This document shows, piece by piece, positions 1 through 6,397 of a DNA stretch of 11,662 bases; position 1 is the first letter of the stretch; each line of letters starts with the position of its first letter. Below the pieces are notes generated by a model. That model worked only from the letters and a program-made list of their open reading frames with translations. It searched no databases and was not told the origin of the DNA. The stretch is taken from positions 1 to 11,662 of the forward strand of contig JAUUYI010000032.1 of NCBI GenBank assembly GCA_030590525.1, in the 5' to 3' direction. A program made the translations under genes and the position numbers. Source of the stretch: Sedimenticola sp. GTDB lineage: Bacteria > Pseudomonadota > Gammaproteobacteria > Chromatiales > Chromatiaceae.

Positions 1-219
1 CTCAAGTTTCGGAGTTCATTGCTGTCAGCAGAAATGTAGGGTCGAATTTATTCGACCATCGAATCGGCCGAATGAATTCGGCCCTACAACGGCAATCTAT
101 CTACCCGCTTGATTAGGGGAAGAAGCGATTTATCGAATCCCCTCATCCTATCCTTCTTCCTAAGGAAGAAGGGATGGCCTGATTCAGCCTTTTCTATCAT
201 CTGAACTCCGAAACTTGAG
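1..219. mobile_element. MITE-like element, copy 1 (18-bp perfect terminal inverted repeats)
   Basis: The ends are perfect 18-bp inverted repeats: CTCAAGTTTCGGAGTTCA at 1-18 and its reverse complement at 202-219. The element encodes nothing credible. Its right half (about 127-219) matches the right half of the second copy at 1995-2166. Both contain a 9-bp stem, 3-nt loop hairpin, here at 152-172. One stem pair differs between copies by a compensating change (C-G in copy 2, T-A here), which suggests that the folded structure is conserved. The left half carries a separate nested palindrome at 35-88 that copy 2 lacks. The left flank is outside the window, so a target duplication cannot be tested here. 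There is no transposase, so any mobility would have to be in trans. Confidence 0.8.
35..88. repeat. Nested 54-bp hairpin repeat inside MITE copy 1
   Basis: Two 23-nt arms (35-57 and 66-88), beginning TGTAGGG and ending CCCTACA, are inverted repeats with 20 of 23 positions matching. Each arm also contains its own small palindrome (TCGAAT..ATTCGA on the left, CCGAAT..ATTCGG on the right). The sequence could therefore fold as one long hairpin or as two short ones. All three mismatches are transitions, and two of them pair up within their own arm palindrome. MITE copy 2 lacks this block, so it is either a later insertion or a lineage-specific module. No coding potential is seen. Confidence 0.7.
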
Positions 220-317
220 TTACAGGACGCTTGGAAATAGAGCGGACTGGAAACAGATATGACAGAATAACCGGCTTGGTAATCTGCCCAATCACTTTGG
301 ACCTGGAAAATCAGTAT

Positions 318-1985
318 ATGGCTCAATACATCTACACCATGAACCGCGTCGGTAAAATCGTACCACCGAAGCGGGTAATCCTGCGCGATATATCACTCTC
401 CTTCTTCCCTGGCGCCAAGATCGGAGTGCTCGGCCTCAACGGGTCCGGCAAATCCACCCTGCTGCGGATCATGGCCGGTCTGGATACCGAGATCGAGGGT
501 GAGGCGCGGGCCCAGCCAGGCATCCACGTCGGTTATCTGCCCCAGGAACCCTGGCTTGACCCGGAAAAGGATGTGCGGGGCAACGTGGAACTGGCGCTGG
601 CTGAAGTGAAGGAAGCATTGACAGAACTGGACCAGGTGTATGCCGCCTACGCCGAGCCCGATGCCGACTTTGATGCCCTGGCCTCACGTCAGGCAGCGCT
701 GGAGAACCTGATCCAGACGCGGGACGGACTCAACCTGGAGCGTACTCTGGAGATAGCCGCGGATGCCCTGCGTCTTCCCCCCTGGGAGGCGGATGTCTCC
801 ACCCTTTCTGGTGGTGAACGGCGCCGGGTCGCCCTCTGCCGGCTGCTGCTGGAAAAACCAGACATGCTGCTGCTGGACGAACCCACCAACCACCTGGATA
901 CCGAGTCCGTGGCCTGGCTGGAGCGTTTCCTGCTCGACTATCCCGGAACGGTGGTGGCGGTTACCCACGACCGCTACTTCCTGGACAACGTAGCGGGCTG
1001 GATACTGGAGCTGGACCGAGGCTACGGCATCCCCTGGGAGGGGAACTACTCCTCCTGGCTGGAGCAGAAAGAGCAGCGTCTGGAGCAGGAGCAGAAGCAG
1101 GAGGCGGCCCGGATCCGAAGCATGAAGCACGAGCTGGAGTGGGTACGTTCCAACCCCAAGGGGCGCCACGCCAAGAGCAAGGCGCGTCTGCAGCGGTTCG
1201 AGGAACTGCAGAGCCAGGAGTTCCAGAAACGCAATGAGACCAACGAGATCTACATCCCGCCCGGGGAACGCCTGGGAGAGCTGGTGATCGAGGCCAAGGG
1301 GCTGAAGAAGGCCTACGGCGACAGGATCCTGTATGAAGACCTGAGCTTCAACCTCCCCCAGGGTGGCATCGTCGGGATCATCGGCCCCAATGGGGCAGGC
1401 AAGACGACACTATTCCGCATCATCGACGGCCAGGAGCAACCGGATGGCGGTGAGTTGCGCATCGGGGAAACGGTGCAGGTGGCCTGCGTGGATCAGTCCC
1501 GTGACTCGCTCAACGACGACAACACGGTCTGGGAAGAGATATCGGGAGGCTCCGACATCATCACCGTCGGGCGCTACGAACTCAATTCCCGCGCCTATGC
1601 CAGCCGCTTCAACTTCAGGGGCTCGGACCAGCAGAAACGGATCGGCGACCTCTCCGGGGGAGAGCGCAACCGGGTCCATCTGGCCAACGTGCTGAAGAGC
1701 GGTGGCAATCTGCTGCTGCTGGACGAACCCACCAACGACCTGGATATCGAGACCCTGCGCGCTCTCGAAGAGGCACTGCTCGCCTTCCCCGGCTGCGTGG
1801 TAGTGATCTCCCATGATCGCTGGTTCCTGGATCGTATCGCCACCCACATCCTCGCCTTCGAAAGCGACTCACGAACCGTCTGGTTCGAAGGCAACTACGC
1901 GGATTACGAAGAGAACCGCAAACGCCGGCTGGGTGCCGAGGCGGATCAGCCACACCGGGTGCATTACAAACGGCTGGCCCGGTAA
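318..1985 (+). CDS. ettA: Energy-dependent translational throttle protein EttA (ABC-F ATPase)
   Basis: This is a 555-residue ABC-F protein with two ATPase domains and no membrane segment. It is the same length as Escherichia coli EttA and very similar along its whole length. In the family, EttA binds the ribosomal E site and gates the first peptide-bond step according to the ATP/ADP ratio. Domain 1 has Walker A GLNGSGKST near residues 39-47, signature LSGGERRR, and Walker B LLLDEPTNHLD with catalytic E188. Domain 2 has Walker A GPNGAGKT, signature LSGGERNR, and Walker B with catalytic E470. The two glutamates fall at the same numbers as in E. coli. The charged linker between the domains (about 245-320) contains the arm and the tRNA-interaction region. 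The start at 318 (MAQYIYTMNRVGK) matches the family N-terminus; the reading frame is open for 29 more codons upstream, but those residues look unrelated. The ribosome-binding site is weak. MITE-like repeats lie 98 bp upstream and 9 bp downstream. Confidence 0.97.
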   Translation: MAQYIYTMNRVGKIVPPKRVILRDISLSFFPGAKIGVLGLNGSGKSTLLRIMAGLDTEIEGEARAQPGIHVGYLPQEPWLDPEKDVRGNVELALAEVKEALTELDQVYAAYAEPDADFDALASRQAALENLIQTRDGLNLERTLEIAADALRLPPWEADVSTLSGGERRRVALCRLLLEKPDMLLLDEPTNHLDTESVAWLERFLLDYPGTVVAVTHDRYFLDNVAGWILELDRGYGIPWEGNYSSWLEQKEQRLEQEQKQEAARIRSMKHELEWVRSNPKGRHAKSKARLQRFEELQSQEFQKRNETNEIYIPPGERLGELVIEAKGLKKAYGDRILYEDLSFNLPQGGIVGIIGPNGAGKTTLFRIIDGQEQPDGGELRIGETVQVACVDQSRDSLNDDNTVWEEISGGSDIITVGRYELNSRAYASRFNFRGSDQQKRIGDLSGGERNRVHLANVLKSGGNLLLLDEPTNDLDIETLRALEEALLAFPGCVVVISHDRWFLDRIATHILAFESDSRTVWFEGNYADYEENRKRRLGAEADQPHRVHYKRLAR

Positions 1986-1994
1986 TCTTTAGAA

Positions 1995-2166
1995 CTCAAG
2001 TTTCAGGGTTCATTGCCCCCTCTCCCTCAGGGAGAGGGCTGGGGTGAGGGGATCTTAAAGAGCTAACACTTTGATTTATTGTATTCCCCTCATCCTATCC
2101 TTCTCCCTGAGGGAGAAGGGACGGCCTGCTTCAGCCTTTTATATCGTTTGAACCCCGAAACTTGAA
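1995..2166. mobile_element. MITE-like element, copy 2, with 8-bp target duplication
   Basis: Terminal inverted repeats at 1995-2012 and 2149-2166 match at 16 of 18 positions and are close to those of the copy at 1-219. The direct repeat TTTAGAAC occurs at 1988-1995 and again at 2167-2174 and reads as a target-site duplication; it shares one base with the left end, so the exact boundary is uncertain by a base. Inside, two 32-nt inverted arms (2021-2052 and 2085-2116) match at 28 of 32 positions. Each arm carries a 9-bp stem, 3-nt loop hairpin (2018-2038 and 2099-2119). The element separates the convergent stop codons of ettA and the cytochrome b gene. No transposase is encoded. Confidence 0.85.
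2018..2119. terminator. Possible bidirectional terminator hairpins within the MITE
   Basis: The two GC-rich hairpins at 2018-2038 and 2099-2119 (stems CCCTCTCCC/GGGAGAGGG and CCTTCTCCC/GGGAGAAGG, each with a 3-nt loop) lie between convergent genes. They are the only strong stem structures available there to stop transcription from either side. No clear U-run follows either stem, so factor-independent termination is not established. The call rests on position and stem strength. Confidence 0.3.
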
Positions 2167-2167
2167 T

Positions 2168-3001
2168 TTAGAACAGCGTCAGCAGGGCCGCATTGGCAAT
2201 GGCGAACACCAACAGGAACAGGCCCAGGAAGATGATCGAATAGCCGAACAGGAAGTAGAAGATCCGCAGGGGGACCGGCGGCGGCGCGACCAGCGCCTCG
2301 TTCAGGCGGCCTTCCTTCTCCAGGCGTGCGATCCATTCCGGATGATCGTGCTTCGCTTCCTCGATATCCAGTGTGCCGTCGAACATCGCGGCATTGAAGG
2401 GAAACGAACCGAGTCGCCAGTGCTCAATCATGAAGTGGGCGGTGAATGAGTAGCCCATTGCCAGCACCGCCTCGATGCGATGCACCCAGAGCGCCACGTT
2501 GAGCATCCACCCCGGCATATAGTCGCTGGTCAGCACCGGATTGTAGAGCATCAGCCCGGTGACGCCGATGATTATGAGGCCCCACCAGACCGCCCAGTAG
2601 TCGAACTTCTCCCACCAACTCCAGCGGTCGAAGTGCGGCAGCTTGTTGAGTCCGAAGACCCAGCCAAGATGACGGAAGAACCCCTTCACGTCGACCCATT
2701 GGAAGACCAGGGTCTCAGGACCCAGCAGGGAGCGTGGGAAGCCTTTCCAGTCGATGCGATAGATCATATAGAGAATATGCGAGGTGAACCCGGCCAGCAT
2801 CACCAGGCCGGCGGTGCGGTGGATCTCCAGGACATTGACGTAGCCGCCGAACAGGTTGGCGAGGCCACGGCCCCAGGGCGTCTCGAAGAACATCCAGGCG
2901 ATGCCGGTGACCGACAGGGTCATGAATACCAGGATCAGCCCCAGGTGCCAGAGCCGATGGACCGGGGTGAACCGTTTCAGGCGGGTGCGTTCGTCAGCCA
3001 T
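2168..3001 (-). CDS. Membrane cytochrome b (b/b6 or Ni-hydrogenase cytochrome b-like), quinone-linked subunit
   Basis: A 277-residue integral membrane protein with about five hydrophobic helices (near 20-37, 62-83, 134-153, 168-190 and 247-270). Histidines sit in or beside the helices in a pattern suited to two b hemes: H15 and H19 (VHRLWH), H61 and H75, H174, H189 and H194. This resembles the gamma/cytochrome b subunits of formate dehydrogenase and Ni-hydrogenase, which exchange electrons with the quinone pool. It is the last gene of a three-gene operon. Its ATG overlaps the stop of the triheme gene by 8 bp (2994-3001), and a strong Shine-Dalgarno (AGGGAGG, 3009-3015) lies 7 nt upstream, so translation is probably coupled. 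Its stop codon lies inside the target duplication of the adjacent MITE. Exact subfamily and heme ligands are inferred. Confidence 0.82.
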   Translation of the reverse strand: MADERTRLKRFTPVHRLWHLGLILVFMTLSVTGIAWMFFETPWGRGLANLFGGYVNVLEIHRTAGLVMLAGFTSHILYMIYRIDWKGFPRSLLGPETLVFQWVDVKGFFRHLGWVFGLNKLPHFDRWSWWEKFDYWAVWWGLIIIGVTGLMLYNPVLTSDYMPGWMLNVALWVHRIEAVLAMGYSFTAHFMIEHWRLGSFPFNAAMFDGTLDIEEAKHDHPEWIARLEKEGRLNEALVAPPPVPLRIFYFLFGYSIIFLGLFLLVFAIANAALLTLF

Positions 3002-3641
3002 GATCGGGCCTCCCTTTCAGCTTGGCGACCAACTCCCGTATCCACCACAACGCGGTATAGGGGAGGAAGAACAGAAACACCCCGCTTGCAAGGATCAACA
3101 TGAACCAGACGACGTAGTAGAATAACGGAAAGCTGCCGCGGGTCTCGGGGGCAATGGGGTTCGGTTCGTGCACCATGTAAGAGGCGAACGAGGGTGTCGC
3201 CCCTTCATGGCACTTGGCGCAGACATAGGCATGGCGGCGGATCGGGTTGAGCGACGAATAGTAATGGTAGACACCGGCGACCGGCTGGCTGCGGTGGCAC
3301 TGCACGCAGGTAATGCCCATCCGCAGGTAGTGCAGGTCCTTGGTCTGTGGAATGTGGCATTTTTTACAACGGACTTCTGGACTGTAGTCCGCGACTTCGT
3401 CGTGGGCATCCATCTTGAAACTGGAGCGCCGAATCTTCTGGCGGCTGGGCCCAAGCCCCCATAGCCCACCTTCGCCGCCCGGGAGTTGGCTGTAGAAACG
3501 GATGGCGCCAGGCAGGGTATCCTGATCCCGGTAATACCCGGTTCCCGCCATGTCTTTGGGCGTGCCCGTCGCCTGCCCGAAGGCAGGCGAGGTCAGGAGC
3601 AGCGCCACTAGTAAGCAGATAATCGTTCGGCCGATAGACAT
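2994..3641 (-). CDS. Triheme cytochrome c with signal peptide and C-terminal membrane anchor
   Basis: A 215-residue protein. Residues 1-22 form a Sec signal peptide ending near AFG. Three CxxCH heme-binding motifs follow (C92-H96, C112-H116, C141-H145). H104, H126, H137 and H158 are candidate distal ligands. A single hydrophobic helix at about 173-200 is followed by basic residues, so the heme domain should face the periplasm with the tail in the membrane. This is the reverse of the N-terminal anchor of NapC/NirT proteins. Residues 25-90 have no recognised motif. The start is supported by GGGAGGG at 3646-3652. It lies 35 bp after the octaheme gene and overlaps the cytochrome b gene. The likely role is an electron relay between the cytochrome b and the octaheme protein. 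No family name is claimed beyond multiheme cytochrome c. Confidence 0.85.
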   Translation of the reverse strand: MSIGRTIICLLVALLLTSPAFGQATGTPKDMAGTGYYRDQDTLPGAIRFYSQLPGGEGGLWGLGPSRQKIRRSSFKMDAHDEVADYSPEVRCKKCHIPQTKDLHYLRMGITCVQCHRSQPVAGVYHYYSSLNPIRRHAYVCAKCHEGATPSFASYMVHEPNPIAPETRGSFPLFYYVVWFMLILASGVFLFFLPYTALWWIRELVAKLKGRPDHG

Positions 3642-3676
3642 CGTACCCTCCCGTGGTTGGTTACGGTAAGGTCAAA

Positions 3677-4921
3677 CTACTGACTGGCCTTGATCAACTC
3701 TCCGACGAAAACACCCCTTTTGGTCAGGGCATCCCAGCGTTGCTGCAGGTCAAGGAGATCCTCGTCCTTGTGCTTGTGGCAGGTCTGGCAGGAATTGGGA
3801 ATATTGCTCTCAAGGGTATCCTTGGGCAGCAGCGCTGTGAATACGTGGCTGCGGATGTCACCGGATTCGGCGCTCTTGGCGACCCGGGGCATATGGCAGT
3901 TGGCACAGTTGCCAAAAGAGTGGACCGAATGGGCGCCGACTGCGGCGACCTGCTCGTGGCAGGAGACGCAGAGCTTGTCGCCCTCGAGCTTGGTCTTGCT
4001 GCGGAACAGCGGGTTTCCAAGTTGATGGACCACGTGGCAGGTCATGCAGGTGACGCCGCTATCGGCGTGCCTCGATTGCTTCCAGTCGATGTACTGCTGG
4101 TGGTGCCCCTTGGAAAAGCCGCTGGAATAGAGGTGCTTGTCACCGAGTTCGATGGACTTGTAGTAACTCTCGAGCGCCTTGCCCGGCCTGTAGCCGACAG
4201 GCCAGCCCGCTCCCTCGGACTTGGTCGATTTGCCACGGTTGTGGCACGAGCCGCAGATCTGGACAGCGATTCCGCCCGTCAGCTTGCTCGGGTTGACGAT
4301 GGTGCCACGTTTCTTGAAGGTCTCGGTGGCGGGCAGGGCGGCGTGGTGTGATCCGGGGCCGTGACAGGCCTCGCAACCGACACCCGGCTCAAGGAATGTC
4401 TCCTTCTCCAGATCGACGCCGGTGGCGTGGCAGCCGCCGCATTTCTTCAGCCAGGGGCGCTTGTCCCAATCATGATCGTGGTAGTTGACCCAACGGCCGG
4501 TATCGATGTTGAACTGGGTCGGCGCGATGTAGTAGGTGCCATCCTTCTGCACCAGGAAGCGCTGCTTCCACTGGCTGCCGATGGTGTATTTGATATCTTC
4601 GAGTTTGGGGTAGTAGATCTCATCGATCGGGGTCTTGAGCTTGTTCTCGATCTTCTTGAAGTCCGCTTTCATCACCGCCGGGTCCACTTCAACGACGATC
4701 ACGTCCTCGTTCTTGGATACGTCCTGCAGCATCTTGCTGTGCAGCGTCCTCTTCCAGGCGTCGTAGTGTTCCAGATGGCAGGTTTTACACACATCCGAGC
4801 CAATGTAGGTCTTGGGTTCCGACAGGAGCTTTTTTGAGTCTATTGTCTGTGCGACGACTGACTGGAGACAGAAAACTGAGAGTGAAACCAACAGAAAGAC
4901 AAGCCTGGACACGAGTGCCAT
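3677..4921 (-). CDS. Periplasmic octaheme cytochrome c, cytochrome c554-like
   Basis: A 414-residue exported protein with a signal peptide (about residues 1-25, ending VVAQ) and eight CxxCH motifs starting at C45, C161, C183, C223, C292, C318, C339 and C378. There are no other cysteines in the mature part. The first block (YIGSDVCKTCHLEHYDAW, then H61) and the CEACHGPGSHH block at 183 resemble cytochrome c554/multiheme families. Residues 65-160 lack heme motifs and may form a separate fold. All eight sites are ordinary CxxCH, with no CxxCK or widely spaced site of the kind marking NrfA, octaheme tetrathionate reductase or MccA, so a catalytic heme cannot be identified. The ATG at 4919-4921 has AGGAGT 6 nt upstream; an in-frame start 22 codons further upstream would put a hydrophilic stretch before the signal peptide and is less likely. 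It is the first gene of the cytochrome operon. Confidence 0.88.
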   Translation of the reverse strand: MALVSRLVFLLVSLSVFCLQSVVAQTIDSKKLLSEPKTYIGSDVCKTCHLEHYDAWKRTLHSKMLQDVSKNEDVIVVEVDPAVMKADFKKIENKLKTPIDEIYYPKLEDIKYTIGSQWKQRFLVQKDGTYYIAPTQFNIDTGRWVNYHDHDWDKRPWLKKCGGCHATGVDLEKETFLEPGVGCEACHGPGSHHAALPATETFKKRGTIVNPSKLTGGIAVQICGSCHNRGKSTKSEGAGWPVGYRPGKALESYYKSIELGDKHLYSSGFSKGHHQQYIDWKQSRHADSGVTCMTCHVVHQLGNPLFRSKTKLEGDKLCVSCHEQVAAVGAHSVHSFGNCANCHMPRVAKSAESGDIRSHVFTALLPKDTLESNIPNSCQTCHKHKDEDLLDLQQRWDALTKRGVFVGELIKASQ

Positions 4922-5096
4922 CGTTTTACTCCTCACTATCGTTATTGTTATATCTGGTTGAAGAGGCAGGAGATACTGCACGGCCAACCACTGATACTAC
5001 CGAGCAAAACGTCAACTCACCCGACGAACATTAGACCCATGTCATTATCTGTTACAAGGGATTTTTTGACCCTGACCGGACCTACCCTGTGTTTTT

Positions 5097-5110
5097 TTGA
5101 TCTGCATCAA
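5097..5110. promoter_or_regulatory. FNR/ANR-type operator upstream of cytochrome operon
   Basis: TTGATCTGCATCAA is an exact match to the FNR-family consensus TTGAT-N4-ATCAA and is a perfect half-site palindrome. It lies about 176 bp upstream of the octaheme start codon, in the 275-bp gap after the HDOD gene. On the minus strand a possible -10 (GATAAT, + coordinates 5044-5049) would put the operator near -66, in the range for upstream (class I) activation, though no good -35 is seen. FNR, ANR and DNR-type regulators cannot be told apart from the site. Low-oxygen or nitrogen-oxide control of the cytochrome operon is inferred. Confidence 0.75.
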
Positions 5111-5167
5111 GTATATTCAAGTATATTTGAGACATTTGGGGAGTTTTATTCTGACCTCAAATACTTG
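5108..5167. repeat. Tandem 10-bp repeat and inverted repeat beside the FNR-type site
   Basis: CAAGTATATT occurs twice in tandem (5108-5117 and 5118-5127), one helical turn apart, and the first copy overlaps the right half of the FNR-type site. CAAGTATATTTGAG (5118-5131) also forms an imperfect inverted repeat with CTCAAATACTTG (5156-5167), with a 2-base bulge and a 24-nt loop. The position suggests extra regulator contacts or a DNA-bending tract. No known binding consensus was matched. Confidence 0.45.
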
Positions 5168-5182
5168 CAGAGGGTAGGCGGG

Positions 5183-5201
5183 GCGGATACACCAGGTTAC
5201 G
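5183..5201. repeat. REP-like half repeat overlapping the HDOD stop codon
   Basis: GCGGATACACCAGGTTACG here matches, at 18 of 19 positions and in reverse orientation, a segment of the REP-like pair at 10220-10238. The HDOD stop codon (TAA, minus strand, 5197-5199) lies inside it, so the last codon or codons of that gene may come from an old repeat insertion or from recombination at the repeat. Confidence 0.5.
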
Positions 5202-6090
5202 CCGCTACCGACGGCAGAAACACAGTTGCCAGTTCGGTCGTGAGCGCCTCGGCTTCTTCCATCAGCGTACCCAGTGATTCCGGGGTAAGCTCGGTGGCCG
5301 ACCAGGCGGCTTTATCCAGCTGTCGGATCAACTCATCCTGGTTGAGTTGCTGCCCGACTGCATCAGAGACCGCCGAGGCAATATGCAGTATGGATGCCTC
5401 CAGCAGCGTACTTCGATCGCCGCCGGGATGGGGGTAGCAACGTATCGGTTCCAACAGCGTATCGGGCAGATTCCAGCAGCTGAATAGTTCACCAGCTACC
5501 TTGGCATCGTCGAAACCCAGTATTTCACCCACGGCCTGGTGGATAGGTATGTCCCGCTGCCCGGCCACCACGTGCGCCTGCCGCATAGCAGCCGGCTGCT
5601 GCAGCCAGATCACCAACCGGCCGATATGTGCCAGCAGACCAGCGATGAACATACGTTCACTGTCGAGGATACCGCAACGTTCCGCCAACACCCTGGAACC
5701 AGCGGCACAAAGCAGGCTCATCTGCCAGAAGCGCCTCATCTCCATCCCCTCCACAGCCACACCGGAAAAGGCATTTACCACAGTGGTGGCCAGCACCAGG
5801 TCGTGAACCTGCTGGGTGCCGACCAGATTGACGGCGCGGTTCACATTGTCGATCTGTGCGGTAAAGCCAAAAAAGGCGCTGTTAGCGATGCGCAGCAGTC
5901 GGGCGGTGATTCCGGGGTCGAGGGAGACAGCCTCGGCGATCTCATTGAGCGAGGTGGACGGATCATCCAACAGCGCCCGAACCCTCAGATAGACATCAGG
6001 CAGTGAGAACAGATCCGTCACCCCCTGCGCCAGGAAGAGAGGAGTAAGCTGAGTATTTTCCCCGGCGGGGTGGTTGTCAATCGTGTTCAA
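5197..6090 (-). CDS. HDOD-domain signalling protein
   Basis: A 297-residue soluble protein with a single HDOD domain spanning most of it (about 20-225). Family landmarks are visible: DPGITARLLRIANSAFFG (58-75), FIAGLLAHIGRLVI (148-161) and a block with CWNLPDTLLEPIRCYPHP (205-222). The metal-binding HD pair is absent (AHIG instead of HDIG), as is normal for HDOD, so no phosphodiesterase activity is expected. The family acts in signal transduction, often with sensor kinases or cyclic-di-GMP circuits; the partner is unknown. The start is uncertain: the longest frame begins with TTG at 6088-6090, with no ATG or GTG between it and the upstream in-frame stop and only a weak ribosome-binding site. 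No domain fusion is present and the C-terminal 70 residues are helical and unassigned. Confidence 0.88.
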   Translation of the reverse strand: MNTIDNHPAGENTQLTPLFLAQGVTDLFSLPDVYLRVRALLDDPSTSLNEIAEAVSLDPGITARLLRIANSAFFGFTAQIDNVNRAVNLVGTQQVHDLVLATTVVNAFSGVAVEGMEMRRFWQMSLLCAAGSRVLAERCGILDSERMFIAGLLAHIGRLVIWLQQPAAMRQAHVVAGQRDIPIHQAVGEILGFDDAKVAGELFSCWNLPDTLLEPIRCYPHPGGDRSTLLEASILHIASAVSDAVGQQLNQDELIRQLDKAAWSATELTPESLGTLMEEAEALTTELATVFLPSVAA

Positions 6091-6220
6091 GGTTTGGTCT
6101 TTTCTGGGTGCCCTGTCAGGCTCATACTGGGTTTATCGGTCGACTGTCAGTATTCTTTACAATGGTCGCAAGCGGGGGCGGGGGCCCTTCTCCTGTTTCT
6201 TCTATCTTGAGTCATATCGT

Positions 6221-6280
6221 TACCCATATCTCGGTAAGAAAAAACGTTCTCACACGGAGTCGAGGAGACACGGGGAAGAA
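6221..6280. repeat. Half copy of the TTTACCC/CACGGAG repeat, in the HDOD-EamA gap
   Basis: TACCCATATCTCGGTAAGAA, followed within 20 bases by CTCACACGGAG and GGAGACACGG, matches one arm of the larger element at 7331-7588. The partner arm is missing, so this is a solo or decayed half. The gap around it (6091-6397, between divergent genes) also has a GCTGAA/TTCAGC hairpin (6288-6308) and a G-rich tract (6173-6186). I could not assign a convincing promoter for either flanking gene. Confidence 0.6.
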
Positions 6281-6397
6281 GAGGTAGGCTGAACAGTTAC
6301 TATTCAGCTTTACCCGTGGGCCGTGAGCGACCCTTGCCAGTCGGGCGCCTCGACGCCCCAAATTCAGGGAATTATTGTTTCGCGAGCCCTAAGCACC

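Noticed and set aside
84..326. 80-codon minus-strand open frame over MITE copy 1
   Set aside because: It lies across the terminal repeats and the nested palindrome, and part of it recurs with the second copy. It has no domain, and repeat DNA explains it.
1..2166. Composite transposon carrying ettA
   Set aside because: There is no transposase. The duplication next to copy 2 (TTTAGAAC) does not match the sequence after copy 1 (TTACAGGA), and ettA is a conserved housekeeping gene. Two independent insertions are simpler.
4922..4987. Upstream start for the octaheme cytochrome
   Set aside because: It would add 22 residues before a clear signal peptide, while the ATG at 4921 has a good Shine-Dalgarno.
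5197..6090. Loss of the catalytic HD pair in the HDOD protein as a mutation
   Set aside because: Missing metal ligands are normal for HDOD domains and do not indicate a pseudogene.
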